Assembly (NCBI GenBank): GCA_963977675.1 | Contig: CAXBPY010000068.1 | Span: 1 to 13,716 of the forward strand | DNA length: 13,716 nucleotides | Origin: CAXBPY01 sp003455275 | GTDB taxonomy: Bacteria; Bacteroidota; Bacteroidia; Chitinophagales; UBA10324 | Direction of reading: 5' to 3' | Part shown: one piece after another, positions 1 to 7,290 of the stretch | Layout: every line of letters begins with the position of its first letter | Position numbering within the stretch: position 1 is the first letter of the stretch | Made by a program: the position numbers and the translations under genes | Notes under the pieces: generated by a model | What the model was told of the DNA's origin: nothing | Seen by the model: the letters and a program-made list of their open reading frames with translations, nothing else | The model's database searches: none

Positions 1-125
1 GCGTGAGTGAAGAAGTAAAGAACCTGTGCACCACGCAACTATCTATCCCGCGCCTGGGTAAAGCTGAATCACTGAATGCTGCGCTTGCCGCCGGAATCAT
101 TGTTGCTTCTTTGAAGAAGAGTTAA
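1..125 (+). CDS. SpoU/TrmH-family RNA methyltransferase, C-terminal fragment
   Basis: This is the last 40 codons of a gene that begins outside the window, read in the frame that starts at base 3 and ends with TAA at 123-125. The tail contains IPRLGKAESLNAALAAGI, which matches motif 3 of SPOUT-class (SpoU/TrmH) 2'-O-ribose methyltransferases. In that family this segment forms part of the trefoil knot that binds S-adenosylmethionine and ends the protein. The target RNA (tRNA or 23S rRNA) cannot be told from this part. The protein stops soon after the motif, as is normal for the family, so the 3' end looks intact. It lies 111 bp upstream of the M16 pair on the same strand, with no clear terminator between. 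The family assignment is firm; the specific enzyme is not. Confidence 0.8.
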   Translation, partial: VSEEVKNLCTTQLSIPRLGKAESLNAALAAGIIVASLKKS

Positions 126-189
126 AGCTTAATACTTTCATCAATTCTGTTTCTGAATGTGTTCAAAGCCGGATCTGAAATTTTTTATC

Positions 190-210
190 TTTAATATTTA
201 ATATTTCATT
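190..210. repeat. A/T-rich 7-bp tandem units upstream of the M16 pair
   Basis: Two exact TTTAATA units (190-196 and 197-203) are followed by a diverged TTTCATT (204-210), 26 bp before the ATG at 237. It is one of five similar short arrays at gene edges in this window. No known element is recognised. Confidence 0.4.
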
Positions 211-236
211 TGTCAGATAAACACTTCTTCTGCTCA

Positions 237-1916
237 ATGAGGATTTTCTTTTTGCTGTTGTTGATCCCTGCGTATTGTTTTTCACAAATTGATGAAAGCG
301 TTTTCACACAGAAATTAGATAACGGACTTACATGCATAGTAATTGAAAACCCTGTAGTTCCATTGGTGAATATAGAATGGGTAGTAAAGGGCGGAACAGA
401 TTATGAACCCTCTGCACGAAAAGGATTCACGCAACTGCTCACCCAATTATTTTTTTCTGCTAATAAAGATTACCCGTCAGCAGAAGAAGCAGCGAACCGG
501 ATTAAACAGATAGGAGGCGTCACCGGAACTTCTGTCAGCAACGAACATGGATCAGTTTATCTCACTTGTTCAAAAAGAAACATCGACAATGCACTGAAAA
601 TTTTTCTGAGTGCTGTGCGGCAACCTTTGTTTGTTTCGGAAGAAGTGGATTCAGCGCTTTCGGTTTTGCTCAGCAACGCAGCACAGATTCAGGGCGATCC
701 GAATTTTATGCTGGATGAAGCACTGAACAAAAACCTATGGGCAGAAAAACCGGCGCAAATGAAAAGCTCTCTGATCACAAGCGCCATCGGGCGTTATGCC
801 TCTCCGGAAAATCTTGCTGTATTTCAAAAATTATTTTTTTCGCCAAACAATTCGTGCATCATTGTGAGTGGCGATGTGCAGCATAAGGATGTGTTTCAAA
901 AATTGGTTACAGTGTTTGGCCCTCTTCCGCGTAACCCGCAAATGCCCACTGATGTTTACCAGCCTTATGAATTTTCATCTTTGAATTTGTCTTCGCAGTT
1001 TGTAATGGAAGATGCACAGGTGCAAAGCCCATTGCTGGTAATCTCATTTCCTGTAGATGACATTCGGGTGAATCCATATGCTGCTCATATCGGTGAGTTT
1101 CTCGAAGCTTTGGTAAATGCTTCATCATCATCACTGAATAAAAATCTTTTTAACGCAGGGCTGGCTGATCAGGTAAGCGCCCGCTACCGTCAGATGAAAT
1201 TTGGTTCTTCATTCGAATTCATAATTGCTCCAAGAATTGATAAACTGGGAGAATGTTATACTCAGGCCAGGAAAGAAATTGAAGCACTTGCAAATTTTGG
1301 CAGCTACACTTCTGATCAGTTGAAGCAGGCATCGCAACTGATGTATTCCACTTATGCATACAAGACAGAGAATGCAATCGCGCTCAGCCACTACATAGGC
1401 GAACAATGGGCCAAGACAGATAAAGTACCGGCTCTGAATATTGATGATGAACTGAAGCGGATGCAATCGCTGAATGAAGTAATAAATTTTTGTCAGTTGA
1501 ATTTCCTTCAGCGGAATATGACCGCGGGTTTGTTGATTTCAACACAACAAAAAAACAGTTATAACATCAACGCAACTTTTACTCAAACCTTTTCTGTTGA
1601 TGCTTATCAAATCAGCTTCACACGGAATGATGACCAGGTCTTTGACCTTCAGAATAAAGAACAGGTCAATAGTTTTTCTCAATTGCTGAAAATTAATCCG
1701 CAGTTGAAAATTGAATTGATTGCGGAACAGGATGCTGCTGAAAGAAAAGAAACAGCCAAAGCAAGATTCCTTAGTGTATATAAATCTCTTTCATCATCAG
1801 GTGTTCCGGAAGAAGTACTGGATGCAATGACAGTTTCACTCTACATCAGGCATGCAGAAAGTGATGAAGAGATGCACAACAATATGATTGTTCACTTCAA
1901 AATTGCAGCGCAGTGA
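237..1916 (+). CDS. Exported M16 (insulinase-like) pseudo-peptidase with C-terminal OmpA-like domain
   Basis: This is a 559-residue exported protein. I start it at ATG 237, not at the in-frame TTG at 210, because ATG gives a clean signal peptide (residues 1-16, cleavage before Q17). Residues ~22-435 have M16 peptidase organisation, beginning with the typical VFTQKLDNGLTCIV strand. The zinc motif HxxEH is replaced: the aligned stretch GFTQLLTQ (63-70) gives Q66, T69 and Q70. The distal glutamate region near 145-150 (VLLSNAAQ) also lacks the ligand. Residues ~465-557 match the OmpA-like fold: LLKINPQLKIEL (483-494), then D499, R510 with SVY, SSSGV, and the closing NNMIVHFKI. The two residues that contact diaminopimelate in OmpA domains appear kept, but the loop between them is about four residues short. 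The stop overlaps the start of the next M16 gene. I infer a non-proteolytic periplasmic protein anchored near peptidoglycan. Confidence 0.82.
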   Translation: MRIFFLLLLIPAYCFSQIDESVFTQKLDNGLTCIVIENPVVPLVNIEWVVKGGTDYEPSARKGFTQLLTQLFFSANKDYPSAEEAANRIKQIGGVTGTSVSNEHGSVYLTCSKRNIDNALKIFLSAVRQPLFVSEEVDSALSVLLSNAAQIQGDPNFMLDEALNKNLWAEKPAQMKSSLITSAIGRYASPENLAVFQKLFFSPNNSCIIVSGDVQHKDVFQKLVTVFGPLPRNPQMPTDVYQPYEFSSLNLSSQFVMEDAQVQSPLLVISFPVDDIRVNPYAAHIGEFLEALVNASSSSLNKNLFNAGLADQVSARYRQMKFGSSFEFIIAPRIDKLGECYTQARKEIEALANFGSYTSDQLKQASQLMYSTYAYKTENAIALSHYIGEQWAKTDKVPALNIDDELKRMQSLNEVINFCQLNFLQRNMTAGLLISTQQKNSYNINATFTQTFSVDAYQISFTRNDDQVFDLQNKEQVNSFSQLLKINPQLKIELIAEQDAAERKETAKARFLSVYKSLSSSGVPEEVLDAMTVSLYIRHAESDEEMHNNMIVHFKIAAQ

Positions 1917-3919
1917 TGAGAAAATATTTTATTCTGCTTTTCTGTTCCTTGGTTATCGTCACTTTGAGTTTATCCAATAGCAAAGCTCAATCAGTTTATA
2001 AAGGCACGAAAACGAATTTTAACACCAATGCAAAAACTGATATTGGATTCTCACGCTCTTTTGTAACACAGGGAACCAACTATATCACTTCCTATAAACT
2101 TTTGGAATCAGGAACCAATAAGCAATTCGGTACGGCAACCCTTACAAATTTCAAAACCACAAATAAGATTCGTGTTCAGTTAATGATTGATAAGGACACT
2201 TCCTCATTCGAAATAAACTATGCGGATTCATTAGGAAGCGTATTTGGATTAACGGGACCATTTAAGAAAGAGCCGGTCAACAAGTATCCGTTTTCAGTTG
2301 CGTATCTCACTTCAGCAAAAACTTATCTCAAGATCAACCAGGTGATCAGAAAAAATACTTTGATGCCTGAACATTTTCTTCTCGATAGAATTTTAGGTGA
2401 TGATATCCTCCTTACTACTTCCCTGCTTTCTAAAATTAAACCTGAACCAACAGGTACAGCTAATAGCATTCTATCCATGGCTGACTTTGGAGTTCCCAAT
2501 GTAATTGCAACCACAACAACCCAAACTCAGATATCAACAACGCAGCAAACCACTACCACCAATCCACAAAATGGAATTCAACCCAACAACACTACTCAAA
2601 CAACGGGTCAGCAAAACTCCACAGTTATAAATACCAACCCGCAGAATAATATTCCATCGGCACCAGTGAAAATAAAACCTTCTGCCACCAATGTGAAGGA
2701 TTTTGTTGCCGACAGTATTCGTGTTCTTCTGAAACCGGTGGAGAATGAAATGGTATCGGTGCAGTTATTCATCAGCGGTGGAGTGGCAGGTTATCCTATG
2801 GCCAAGCAAGGAATAGAAGCCGTTGCGCTTGATTGGGCTCTTAATGGCGGCACCAAAACTTTGACACCGGAGCAACTGCAGGCAAGGGAAGAGTTGCTTG
2901 GTATAAGTATCCGATACAAAGTATTTGCGGATTATTCAGTCGTTTCTATGAACTGCCTTCATAAGCAATTTGATGAATGTTATCAGTTATTTACTGATGT
3001 GATTACGCACCCTGTTTTTACTCCTGATCAATTAAGCAATTCTAAAGATGCAGTGGTTGCACATGACAGTGAAAGAGATCCCATGGATGTGCTGAAACAG
3101 ACCGCACTCATTTACACTTTTACCGGAAAACAATATGATAAAAATCCTGAAGGCGATGAAATCTCAATCGGAAAACTGACAGCTGATGAAATAAAAAAAT
3201 ATTATGCTGCCTTGATGGTGAGAAAAAGAATAATACTGGTAGTGACCGGAGATTTTACAGCAGAAGATCTCAGTATGAAAATGAGAAACAGTTTCAGATC
3301 ACTGCCTGCCGGAACCGCTCTTACCACACCTTCGGGCGGACTTGATATTGGCGGTTCGGCTTTCAAATCTATTAGCCTGCATGATAACTCGGTGAACAGG
3401 ATCGTGGGTATTGCAAGCGCGCCCGATGCCGGAAGCAACGATGAACTTGCACTTATGCTCGCGTGCGAAATTCTTAACCACAGGATTGAGGTAGAAGTAA
3501 CGGAGAAAAAAAATCTCACTTCAGATTTTCAATTGAGTGTAGCGGGTATCCGGCAAAATCTCACCTGGATTTCGCTTACTTCTGAATCACCCGACAAAGC
3601 GATACAAGCTATTTTGGATGAAGTGAAAAAAGCACGCAAGCTCGGATTCACTGCTGATGAACTGCAGGAAGCGAAAGACCGGTTTATAACCGGCTATTTT
3701 ATTTCCAATCAGGATAATGCTGCTCTCAGTATGCTTCTTGGTAAAAGCGAAGAGAATGATGACTGGGTGGATGCAGAAAACCTTTATACAAATATCAGCA
3801 ATGTTGCACTCGCTGATGTTACAGCTGCTCTTCGCAAATACATGAAGGGATTCCGGTTTTACTATTCAGGAAATCCTGACGATGCGAACGAAATTATTTT
3901 TACTCAGAAGCTGGATTGA
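1916..3919 (+). CDS. Exported M16-like pseudo-peptidase with unknown N-terminal domain
   Basis: This is a 667-residue protein whose ATG (1916) overlaps the preceding TGA by one base, so translation is probably coupled; a GTG at 1913 is the alternative. The signal peptide is 1-24, with cleavage before Q25. Residues ~26-190 form a domain I do not recognise. Residues ~198-247 are a low-complexity Thr/Gln/Asn linker. The M16 fold runs from ~258 to 655: the SVQLFISGGVAGYP strand, then GIEAVALDWALNGGT (299-313) where HxxEH should be, leaving A302, L305 and D306. The distal Glu region reads VVAHDSERDP (380-389) and lacks the usual EE pair. Later landmarks of the family are present (LVVTGDF 441-447; the second-half helix with LTADEIKKYY before it). 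With all metal ligands gone it is probably not a protease. It probably pairs with the upstream M16 protein, as M16 subunits often work as two-protein complexes. Confidence 0.8.
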   Translation: MRKYFILLFCSLVIVTLSLSNSKAQSVYKGTKTNFNTNAKTDIGFSRSFVTQGTNYITSYKLLESGTNKQFGTATLTNFKTTNKIRVQLMIDKDTSSFEINYADSLGSVFGLTGPFKKEPVNKYPFSVAYLTSAKTYLKINQVIRKNTLMPEHFLLDRILGDDILLTTSLLSKIKPEPTGTANSILSMADFGVPNVIATTTTQTQISTTQQTTTTNPQNGIQPNNTTQTTGQQNSTVINTNPQNNIPSAPVKIKPSATNVKDFVADSIRVLLKPVENEMVSVQLFISGGVAGYPMAKQGIEAVALDWALNGGTKTLTPEQLQAREELLGISIRYKVFADYSVVSMNCLHKQFDECYQLFTDVITHPVFTPDQLSNSKDAVVAHDSERDPMDVLKQTALIYTFTGKQYDKNPEGDEISIGKLTADEIKKYYAALMVRKRIILVVTGDFTAEDLSMKMRNSFRSLPAGTALTTPSGGLDIGGSAFKSISLHDNSVNRIVGIASAPDAGSNDELALMLACEILNHRIEVEVTEKKNLTSDFQLSVAGIRQNLTWISLTSESPDKAIQAILDEVKKARKLGFTADELQEAKDRFITGYFISNQDNAALSMLLGKSEENDDWVDAENLYTNISNVALADVTAALRKYMKGFRFYYSGNPDDANEIIFTQKLD

Positions 3920-3935
3920 TCAAAAGTTTTTTCGC

Positions 3936-6104
3936 TCACTCACTCACTTCCAAATCCATCTGCCGTTTTTCCATATTGGCGCTTATAAGTTTTACTCGCA
4001 CGGTATCACCAAGTTGAAACTTTCTTCCATATTTTCTGCCGACTAAGCGATGCTTTTTTTCATCGAAAACATAAAAGTCAGCATCTATTGCATTTAGTTT
4101 CACTAAACCCTCGCACTTGGTTTCAATTATTTCTACAAACATTCCGAAGTTGGTGACACCGGTTATCACTCCGTCGAAATCTTCGCCTATACGGCTTTGC
4201 ATGAATTCTACCTGTTTATATTTCACACTCGTGCGCTCTGCTTCAGCTGCATTGCGTTCCATCTCTGAGGAATGATCACATTGCTGTTCGAGCTTGCTGT
4301 TTACAGACCAGGTGTCAGTGAGTACTTCGGCAAGTATGCGATGACTCATGACATCAGGATAACGGCGAATAGGAGAGGTGAAGTGAGTGTAAAATGGAAA
4401 AGCCAGTCCGTAGTGACCGATATTTTTTGTAGTGTAAACTGCCTTTGCCATTGTTCGGATGCCGAGACTTTCTAGCATGTGCTGCTCTGGTTTTCCTTTT
4501 ACATCTTCCAGAAGTTTGTTCAAAGATTTTGCAATGTGCTTAGGTGTAGAGAGATTCATCTTGTAGCCGAATGCAAGAGCAGTTTCTCCAAACGCTGCGA
4601 GCTTTTCCGAATCAGGAACATCATGCACGCGATACACAAACGGAATTTCTTTTCCTGATTTTGTTTTCTTCTTCGCTACAAACTCCGCAACTTTTCTATT
4701 GGCAAGCAACATGAAATCTTCAATCAGCAGGTGCGTGTCTTTCCGTTCTTTGATTATGATGCCGATTGGTTTTTTCTCAGCATCAAGCTTGAATTTTATT
4801 TCTGTTGTGTCAAAGTTTATTGCACCATTCTTGAATTTCTTTTCGCGCAGTTTATAGGCAAGTGAGTTCAGAGTTAGCAATTCCTCACGGAATAAATCTG
4901 ATTCACCGTCCAGAACTTTCTGTGCTTCTTCGTAAGTAAATCTTTTGTCGGAATGAATCACAGTTCTTCCAAACCACTCATTTTGAATTTCTGCTTTGCT
5001 GTTTAGTTCAAAGACAGCAGCGAAACACAGTTTGTCTTCATTTGGGCGGAGTGAACACAATTCATTTGATAATCTTTCAGGAAACATCGGAACAACCCTG
5101 TCAACGAGATAGACTGAGGTTGCGCGCAGATACGCCTCGCGGTCTAGCGCAGTTCCGGGAACGACATAGTGCGCAACATCTGCAATGTGAACTCCTACTT
5201 CATAATTTCCATTCGGAAGTTTTTGAAATGAAAGTGCATCATCGAAATCTTTCGCGTCTTCAGGGTCAATAGTGAAAGTGGTGATGTTTCTGAAGTCTCG
5301 GCGCTTTTTAATTTCTTCCGCAGGAATTTTATCAGAAATATTTTTTGACTCTTCAAGAACATCTTTCGGAAATTCAAGATTGAAATTAAATTCAAGCAAA
5401 ATCGAATTCATCTCTACATCATTAGTCCCTGCAGGACCGAGCACCAGCGTAACTTCTCCTTCGGGATATTCTCTTTCCCACTTTCCCATTTTCACCAGCA
5501 CCTTATCGTTCAGTTTTGCTCCATTCAGTTGAGCATCGCTGATAAAAAAGTTCACTGGAAAATTCGCAGCATCAGGCACCATCACAGTTCTGCCTTCTTC
5601 TTTTCTTATAGTTCCTGCGTAAAGCTCCTGCGCACGCTTAACAATCTCAATCACTTTTCCTTCCCTGCGTTTTCTTTTTTTATCCGGATAAAGTTTTACG
5701 CGTACAGTGTCTCCTTCAAACGCACGGCCTGTTTTATAAGCATCAATTCTTATATCGTTGTCGTGACCGGGCACTACAACCCATGCGTTTCCATTCTGTG
5801 TAAATTCAATTACACCTTCAATTGAATCTACGCTGAGCAGGTTTCTTTTTTCTGTTTGTGCTTTTCCTCCTTCAGTTTCATTTCGCTTGTCTTTACCCAG
5901 GAAATATCCATTGCCCTTGTGATTCATTCTTCCATCGGCAAGCAAAATCGAGAGAGAGGCATGAAGTTTTTCAGCGGGATACTTATGAGAAAATTTTTTC
6001 TTGATCTGTTTGAAAGTAAGTTTCTTGTTTCCTGTTTTTAAAAACAGTTTGATAATGGCATCAATAATTTCGGGATGCAAACCGATTTCTTCATTCTTGT
6101 TCAT
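3936..6104 (-). CDS. rnr: Ribonuclease R (3'-5' exoribonuclease, RNB family)
   Basis: This is a 722-residue protein with full RNase R architecture: an N-terminal winged-helix-like region (~7-70), two cold-shock RNA-binding domains (~92-235), the RNB catalytic domain (~268-600) and a C-terminal S1 domain (~640-720). The catalytic signature TIDPEDAKDFDDA places the four Mg-binding acidic residues at D280, D286, D288 and D289, equivalent to D272, D278, D280 and D281 of the E. coli enzyme. The conserved HFTSPIRRYPDVMSHR is at 574-589. The enzyme degrades structured RNA, including rRNA and mRNA fragments, in the cytoplasm. It lacks the long Lys-rich C-terminal tail of the E. coli protein. The ATG at 6104 follows an A/T-rich leader without Shine-Dalgarno. 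Its 3' end converges on the second M16 gene with 16 bp between stops and no visible terminator. Confidence 0.97.
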   Translation of the reverse strand: MNKNEEIGLHPEIIDAIIKLFLKTGNKKLTFKQIKKKFSHKYPAEKLHASLSILLADGRMNHKGNGYFLGKDKRNETEGGKAQTEKRNLLSVDSIEGVIEFTQNGNAWVVVPGHDNDIRIDAYKTGRAFEGDTVRVKLYPDKKRKRREGKVIEIVKRAQELYAGTIRKEEGRTVMVPDAANFPVNFFISDAQLNGAKLNDKVLVKMGKWEREYPEGEVTLVLGPAGTNDVEMNSILLEFNFNLEFPKDVLEESKNISDKIPAEEIKKRRDFRNITTFTIDPEDAKDFDDALSFQKLPNGNYEVGVHIADVAHYVVPGTALDREAYLRATSVYLVDRVVPMFPERLSNELCSLRPNEDKLCFAAVFELNSKAEIQNEWFGRTVIHSDKRFTYEEAQKVLDGESDLFREELLTLNSLAYKLREKKFKNGAINFDTTEIKFKLDAEKKPIGIIIKERKDTHLLIEDFMLLANRKVAEFVAKKKTKSGKEIPFVYRVHDVPDSEKLAAFGETALAFGYKMNLSTPKHIAKSLNKLLEDVKGKPEQHMLESLGIRTMAKAVYTTKNIGHYGLAFPFYTHFTSPIRRYPDVMSHRILAEVLTDTWSVNSKLEQQCDHSSEMERNAAEAERTSVKYKQVEFMQSRIGEDFDGVITGVTNFGMFVEIIETKCEGLVKLNAIDADFYVFDEKKHRLVGRKYGRKFQLGDTVRVKLISANMEKRQMDLEVSE

Positions 6105-6172
6105 TTTATAATTTGAAATTCATTTTGAATAAATGTGCAGGAAAAAAATTTCCTATAAATATTTAACTGCAG

Positions 6173-6180
6173 CAAAAGTA
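6173..6180 (-). promoter_or_regulatory. Possible Bacteroidota -7 element upstream of rnr
   Basis: On the minus strand this reads TACTTTTG, an exact fit to the Bacteroidota -7 consensus TAnnTTTG, 68 bp upstream of the rnr start. I see no convincing TTTG at about -33, so only half the promoter is supported. Such an 8-mer is expected by chance fairly often in A/T-rich DNA. Confidence 0.3.
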
Positions 6181-6194
6181 GTTTCAGGATTTTT

Positions 6195-6222
6195 GATTTA
6201 AGATTTAAGAATTAAGATTTAA
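6195..6222. repeat. Four tandem 7-bp A/T-rich units after the lipoprotein gene
   Basis: GATTTAA (6195-6201), GATTTAA (6202-6208), GAATTAA (6209-6215) and GATTTAA (6216-6222) lie head to tail. The array directly abuts the lipoprotein stop codon (6223-6225, minus strand). The units are exact except for one substitution. Confidence 0.55.
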
Positions 6223-6612
6223 TTAATTCTTTCTGAAGTGCAGTTCTTCGTCATTAACAGTGCTGTCTTCGTCGAGCGTAATTTCAGTTTCAGACTTCAG
6301 AATTAGCAGCCAGTCTTCATTTATATTTTGAAGTGAAGAAGTTCCGGAGGTAGTGATATTGAAAATAAAATCACTGGCTGAATATTTCCATGTTCCCGGG
6401 TAATTGACTCCATTTTTTGTCGCGACGAATGAGCTGTCAGTATTGAAAGAAAAAGTGTAACCGCTGAAATCAGAAGTGTGATCTGCAGCACCTACCTGAT
6501 AAAAACTAACATACCAGCTGCCGGAAAGGTCGAGCGGTTTTTTTGTCTGTTCTTTCTTTTTGCAAGCCATCATGCAACTCAGTAATAAGAAGGCGAGCAA
6601 AAAGTTTTTCAT
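6223..6612 (-). CDS. Small lipocalin-like lipoprotein
   Basis: This is a 129-residue predicted lipoprotein. I chose ATG 6612 over an in-frame TTG at 6657 because the ATG begins directly with a short lipoprotein leader, MKNFLLAFLLLSCMMAC. The longer form would start inside the hairpin that ends the upstream gene. The lipidated residue is probably C17, followed by KKK; C13 is a less likely alternative. The mature part (about 27-129) has the pattern of a small beta-barrel of the lipocalin-like kind common in this phylum: LSGSWYVSFY (29-38), then alternating strands with YTFSFNTDSSF (52-62) and PGTWKYS (72-78), and a closing EELHFRKN. Ligand and role are unknown. A localisation in the outer or inner membrane facing the periplasm is inferred. 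It lies between the SRPBCC gene and rnr on the same strand. Confidence 0.65.
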   Translation of the reverse strand: MKNFLLAFLLLSCMMACKKKEQTKKPLDLSGSWYVSFYQVGAADHTSDFSGYTFSFNTDSSFVATKNGVNYPGTWKYSASDFIFNITTSGTSSLQNINEDWLLILKSETEITLDEDSTVNDEELHFRKN

Positions 6613-6618
6613 CCAATT

Positions 6619-6626
6619 CAAATGTA
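6619..6626 (-). promoter_or_regulatory. Possible -7 element just upstream of the lipoprotein gene
   Basis: The minus strand reads TACATTTG, an exact TAnnTTTG match, with its last base only 6 bp before the ATG at 6612. If it is used, the transcript would be leaderless or nearly so. No -33 TTTG lies at the right distance, because that region is the terminator hairpin of the upstream gene. Confidence 0.3.
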
Positions 6627-6629
6627 AGT

Positions 6630-6668
6630 ACAAGAAATAAAAAAGGGAAGCCGGCAAGACCTCCCTTT
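6630..6668 (-). terminator. Intrinsic terminator after the SRPBCC gene
   Basis: Read on the minus strand, AAAGGGA (6668-6662) pairs perfectly with TCCCTTT (6648-6642) across a 13-nt loop. A T-rich run follows directly (TTTTTT, then ATTTC). It begins about 20 bp after the SRPBCC stop at 6689. This is the clearest rho-independent terminator in the window and separates that gene from the lipoprotein gene. Confidence 0.7.
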
Positions 6669-6688
6669 CAAATAATTAATTCTGAAAT

Positions 6689-7228
6689 TTATTTCTCCAT
6701 AACTACTTTAAGGTTATCCAGCCCTTTTTGTAAATCATCTCCAAGCATTTTATCCATATTCATAAACAACAACATTAAATTCATAGGGTAAGGCATCTTG
6801 CCATTAAATCCCCACTGAACCTTGGTTGTTGTGCTGTCAAGAGCTTCAGTAGTCATAAATGCATTGTCAGTTGCAGTAAATGGTTTCATGAATCGAAGCT
6901 CCATGTCTATTCGTTCCCCATCCTTTATTGCTTTGATTTCCTGCTCTCCCTTTCCTACATCTTTCATTTCGCTGTCCCATGAAGCAACAAAACCAACAGT
7001 TCCGTCAGTGCCCCGTTTTTCTTTTTTCATTTTCGGATCTTTATTATTCCAAACGCTGTAGTTATCCTGATTGCCAATAAATTTAATGTAATCAAAAACC
7101 TGCTGCTTTGGTTTGCTGATGGTGACTTCGCGGGTAACTGCATAATCTGATTTTACTACTGCAGCTGTAATAAGTCCGAGAGCAATAATTCCTATGATGG
7201 TGAAGAGAGCGTATTTAAGTATTTTCAT
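6689..7228 (-). CDS. Membrane-anchored SRPBCC (polyketide cyclase/START-like) protein
   Basis: This is a 179-residue protein with one N-terminal membrane segment (about 5-25) followed by an SRPBCC-fold domain (about 29-178). Characteristic features are the opening strand VTREVTISKPKQQVFDYI (31-48), the conserved-type YSVWNNKDP around 57-65, and the TTTKVQWGFNGKMPYP beta-hairpin (133-148). A long C-terminal helix follows (about 150-178, MLGDDLQKGLDNLKVVMEK). SRPBCC proteins form a deep pocket for hydrophobic ligands. The ligand and any enzymatic role cannot be read from the sequence. It sits 62 bp downstream of the T9SS surface protein gene on the same strand and ends in a good hairpin terminator, so the two could be co-transcribed, but nothing links their functions. 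The family call is confident; the function is unknown. Confidence 0.82.
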   Translation of the reverse strand: MKILKYALFTIIGIIALGLITAAVVKSDYAVTREVTISKPKQQVFDYIKFIGNQDNYSVWNNKDPKMKKEKRGTDGTVGFVASWDSEMKDVGKGEQEIKAIKDGERIDMELRFMKPFTATDNAFMTTEALDSTTTKVQWGFNGKMPYPMNLMLLFMNMDKMLGDDLQKGLDNLKVVMEK

Positions 7229-7290
7229 GAGTGAAAGTTTTGTGTTTTGAATTGAGTGGTCGAACTTATTAATTTCAGATGAAATAAAAT

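Noticed and set aside
302..3919. The peptide FTQKLD occurs near the start of the first M16 protein and again at the very end of the second, hinting at a duplication or split gene.
   Set aside because: The codons differ at several positions and no homology extends beyond the six residues, so this is coincidence.
4272..6041. Several open frames of 60-100 codons on the plus strand opposite rnr.
   Set aside because: They are antisense shadows of a strongly conserved RNase R gene and show no domain or start-site support.
6195..6222. Tandem units considered as a CRISPR-like or phage attachment array.
   Set aside because: Units are 7 bp without spacers, there are no cas genes, and no tRNA or integrase is nearby.
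6613..6657. A 15-residue N-terminal extension of the lipoprotein from a TTG start.
   Set aside because: It would place extra residues before a complete lipoprotein leader, starts within the terminator loop and overlaps the likely -7 element.
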